A stretch of 64,000 nucleotides of DNA from Sesamum alatum. Its lineage: Eukaryota; Streptophyta; Magnoliopsida; Lamiales; Pedaliaceae. The DNA lies in contig JACGWO010000001.1 in assembly GCA_034509735.1 (NCBI GenBank), forward strand, positions 36,335,966-36,399,965, given 5' to 3'. This document shows, piece after piece, positions 63,668 to 64,000 of the stretch. Position numbers and translations under genes: made by a program. The notes beneath the pieces were generated by a model that ran no database searches, was not told where the DNA came from, and saw nothing but the letters and a program-made list of their open reading frames with translations. Position 1 is the first letter of the stretch; each line of letters opens with the position of its first letter.

Positions 63668-64000
63668 TGAAAGCGAGCGAAATGCGAAAGCGCAATGGGT
63701 TGCATAATAAAATTGCAAAGCGTAAATTAAATGAAATTTAAAGCATGCATCGTTCATACATAAACGGATCAAGGGGTGTGCCCTTGATTCTCCCGGGCGT
63801 TCGGTGTATCTCATGTTCAAGAAAACACAACATGGACGCCATGGAATTTAGAACAAGAAACGTAAAAGAAGACGTTACCTCTCGTAGTCATCTTCGTTCA
63901 GCTACACGCATTGTTCCCCGTATTGCACCAAGATCTCAAAGTAGAGACCCTCTAAATCATCCACATACTACAATGGAAAGCAACGAAGTCCCGTGCTAGC
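63668..64000 (-). repeat. F2-like copia LTR, partial, running off the right edge
   Basis: The reverse complement ends in the same features as B's LTR end: catgagatacaccgaacgcc, gggagaatcaagggcacacc, then gcgcttt-cgcatt and TTTCA. Starts near tgaaagcgag (63668). The last ~30 bp of the LTR appear shortened relative to B (cgggacgatcc missing). The open plus-strand frame 63745-63999 is LTR sequence. Confidence 0.75.

Noticed and set aside
1..64000. Host protein-coding genes
   Set aside because: Every frame above ~150 codons is copia gag-pol, LTR or GC-tract sequence. No non-transposon domain recognised.

Overview
The window reads as plant nuclear DNA, most likely angiosperm heterochromatin. It is almost entirely transposable elements stacked inside one another. 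The plant origin rests on Ty1/copia LTR retrotransposons with a primer-binding site TGGTATCAGAGC (complement of an initiator-Met tRNA 3' end), a CACTA-type DNA-transposon end, and a ~3-kb TGTAACATCC...GGGTGTCACA LTR of Ty3/gypsy style. I found no host gene, tRNA, rRNA or CRISPR array. The species cannot be named from this sequence.

Four related copia LTR families occur; all begin TGTTAGA(A/G)TAGGTGACC or a close variant. F1 (~1.98 kb LTR): elements A (-), D (+), J (-) and solo LTR H (+). F2 (2.33 kb LTR): element B (+) and an LTR piece at the right edge (-). F3 (~2.2 kb LTR): element I (+) and solo LTR E (+). F4: element G (+) and an inverted LTR piece C (-).

Nesting, proven by 5-bp target-site duplications (TSDs) at most joints: a CACTA transposon (ends 63504) holds G (ends 62138; its start lies left of the window). 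G's 5' LTR holds C, which holds A (1-18036), which holds B (4327-12615, TSD aaccc). The same LTR also holds D (18519-33684, TSD caccc), whose own 5' LTR holds the gypsy-like solo LTR K (18994-24230, TSD gtaca), which holds solo LTR E (20823-23031, TSD gttat). G's reverse transcriptase holds I (38738-57910, TSD gtaat), whose 5' LTR holds J (39613-50770, TSD gggag). G's 3' LTR holds H (59282-61269, TSD ggtga). Depth reaches five layers.

Each copia element follows the usual order: LTR, PBS, long untranslated leader, gag (CCHC zinc knuckle), aspartic protease, integrase, reverse transcriptase, RNase H, polypurine tract, LTR. All gag-pol copies are broken. J is the best preserved (two frameshifts and one nonsense codon seen); B is the most decayed although its two LTRs are nearly identical.

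The most interesting signals are in the untranslated leader, shared by all four families. (1) A very GC-rich GCGC-alternating tract starts ~200-240 nt after the PBS. (2) A long-range 15-bp stem closes a ~400-nt domain, with compensatory changes. (3) Just before gag, two hairpins show the same 16-nt loop GTCTCACGAGTCGTGG with a near-palindromic core, while their stems differ between families yet still pair. Two structural oddities also stand out: a fold-back inverted duplication replacing most of I's 3' LTR, and a 9,184-bp offset partial tandem duplication (or assembly misjoin) at 38404-50770.
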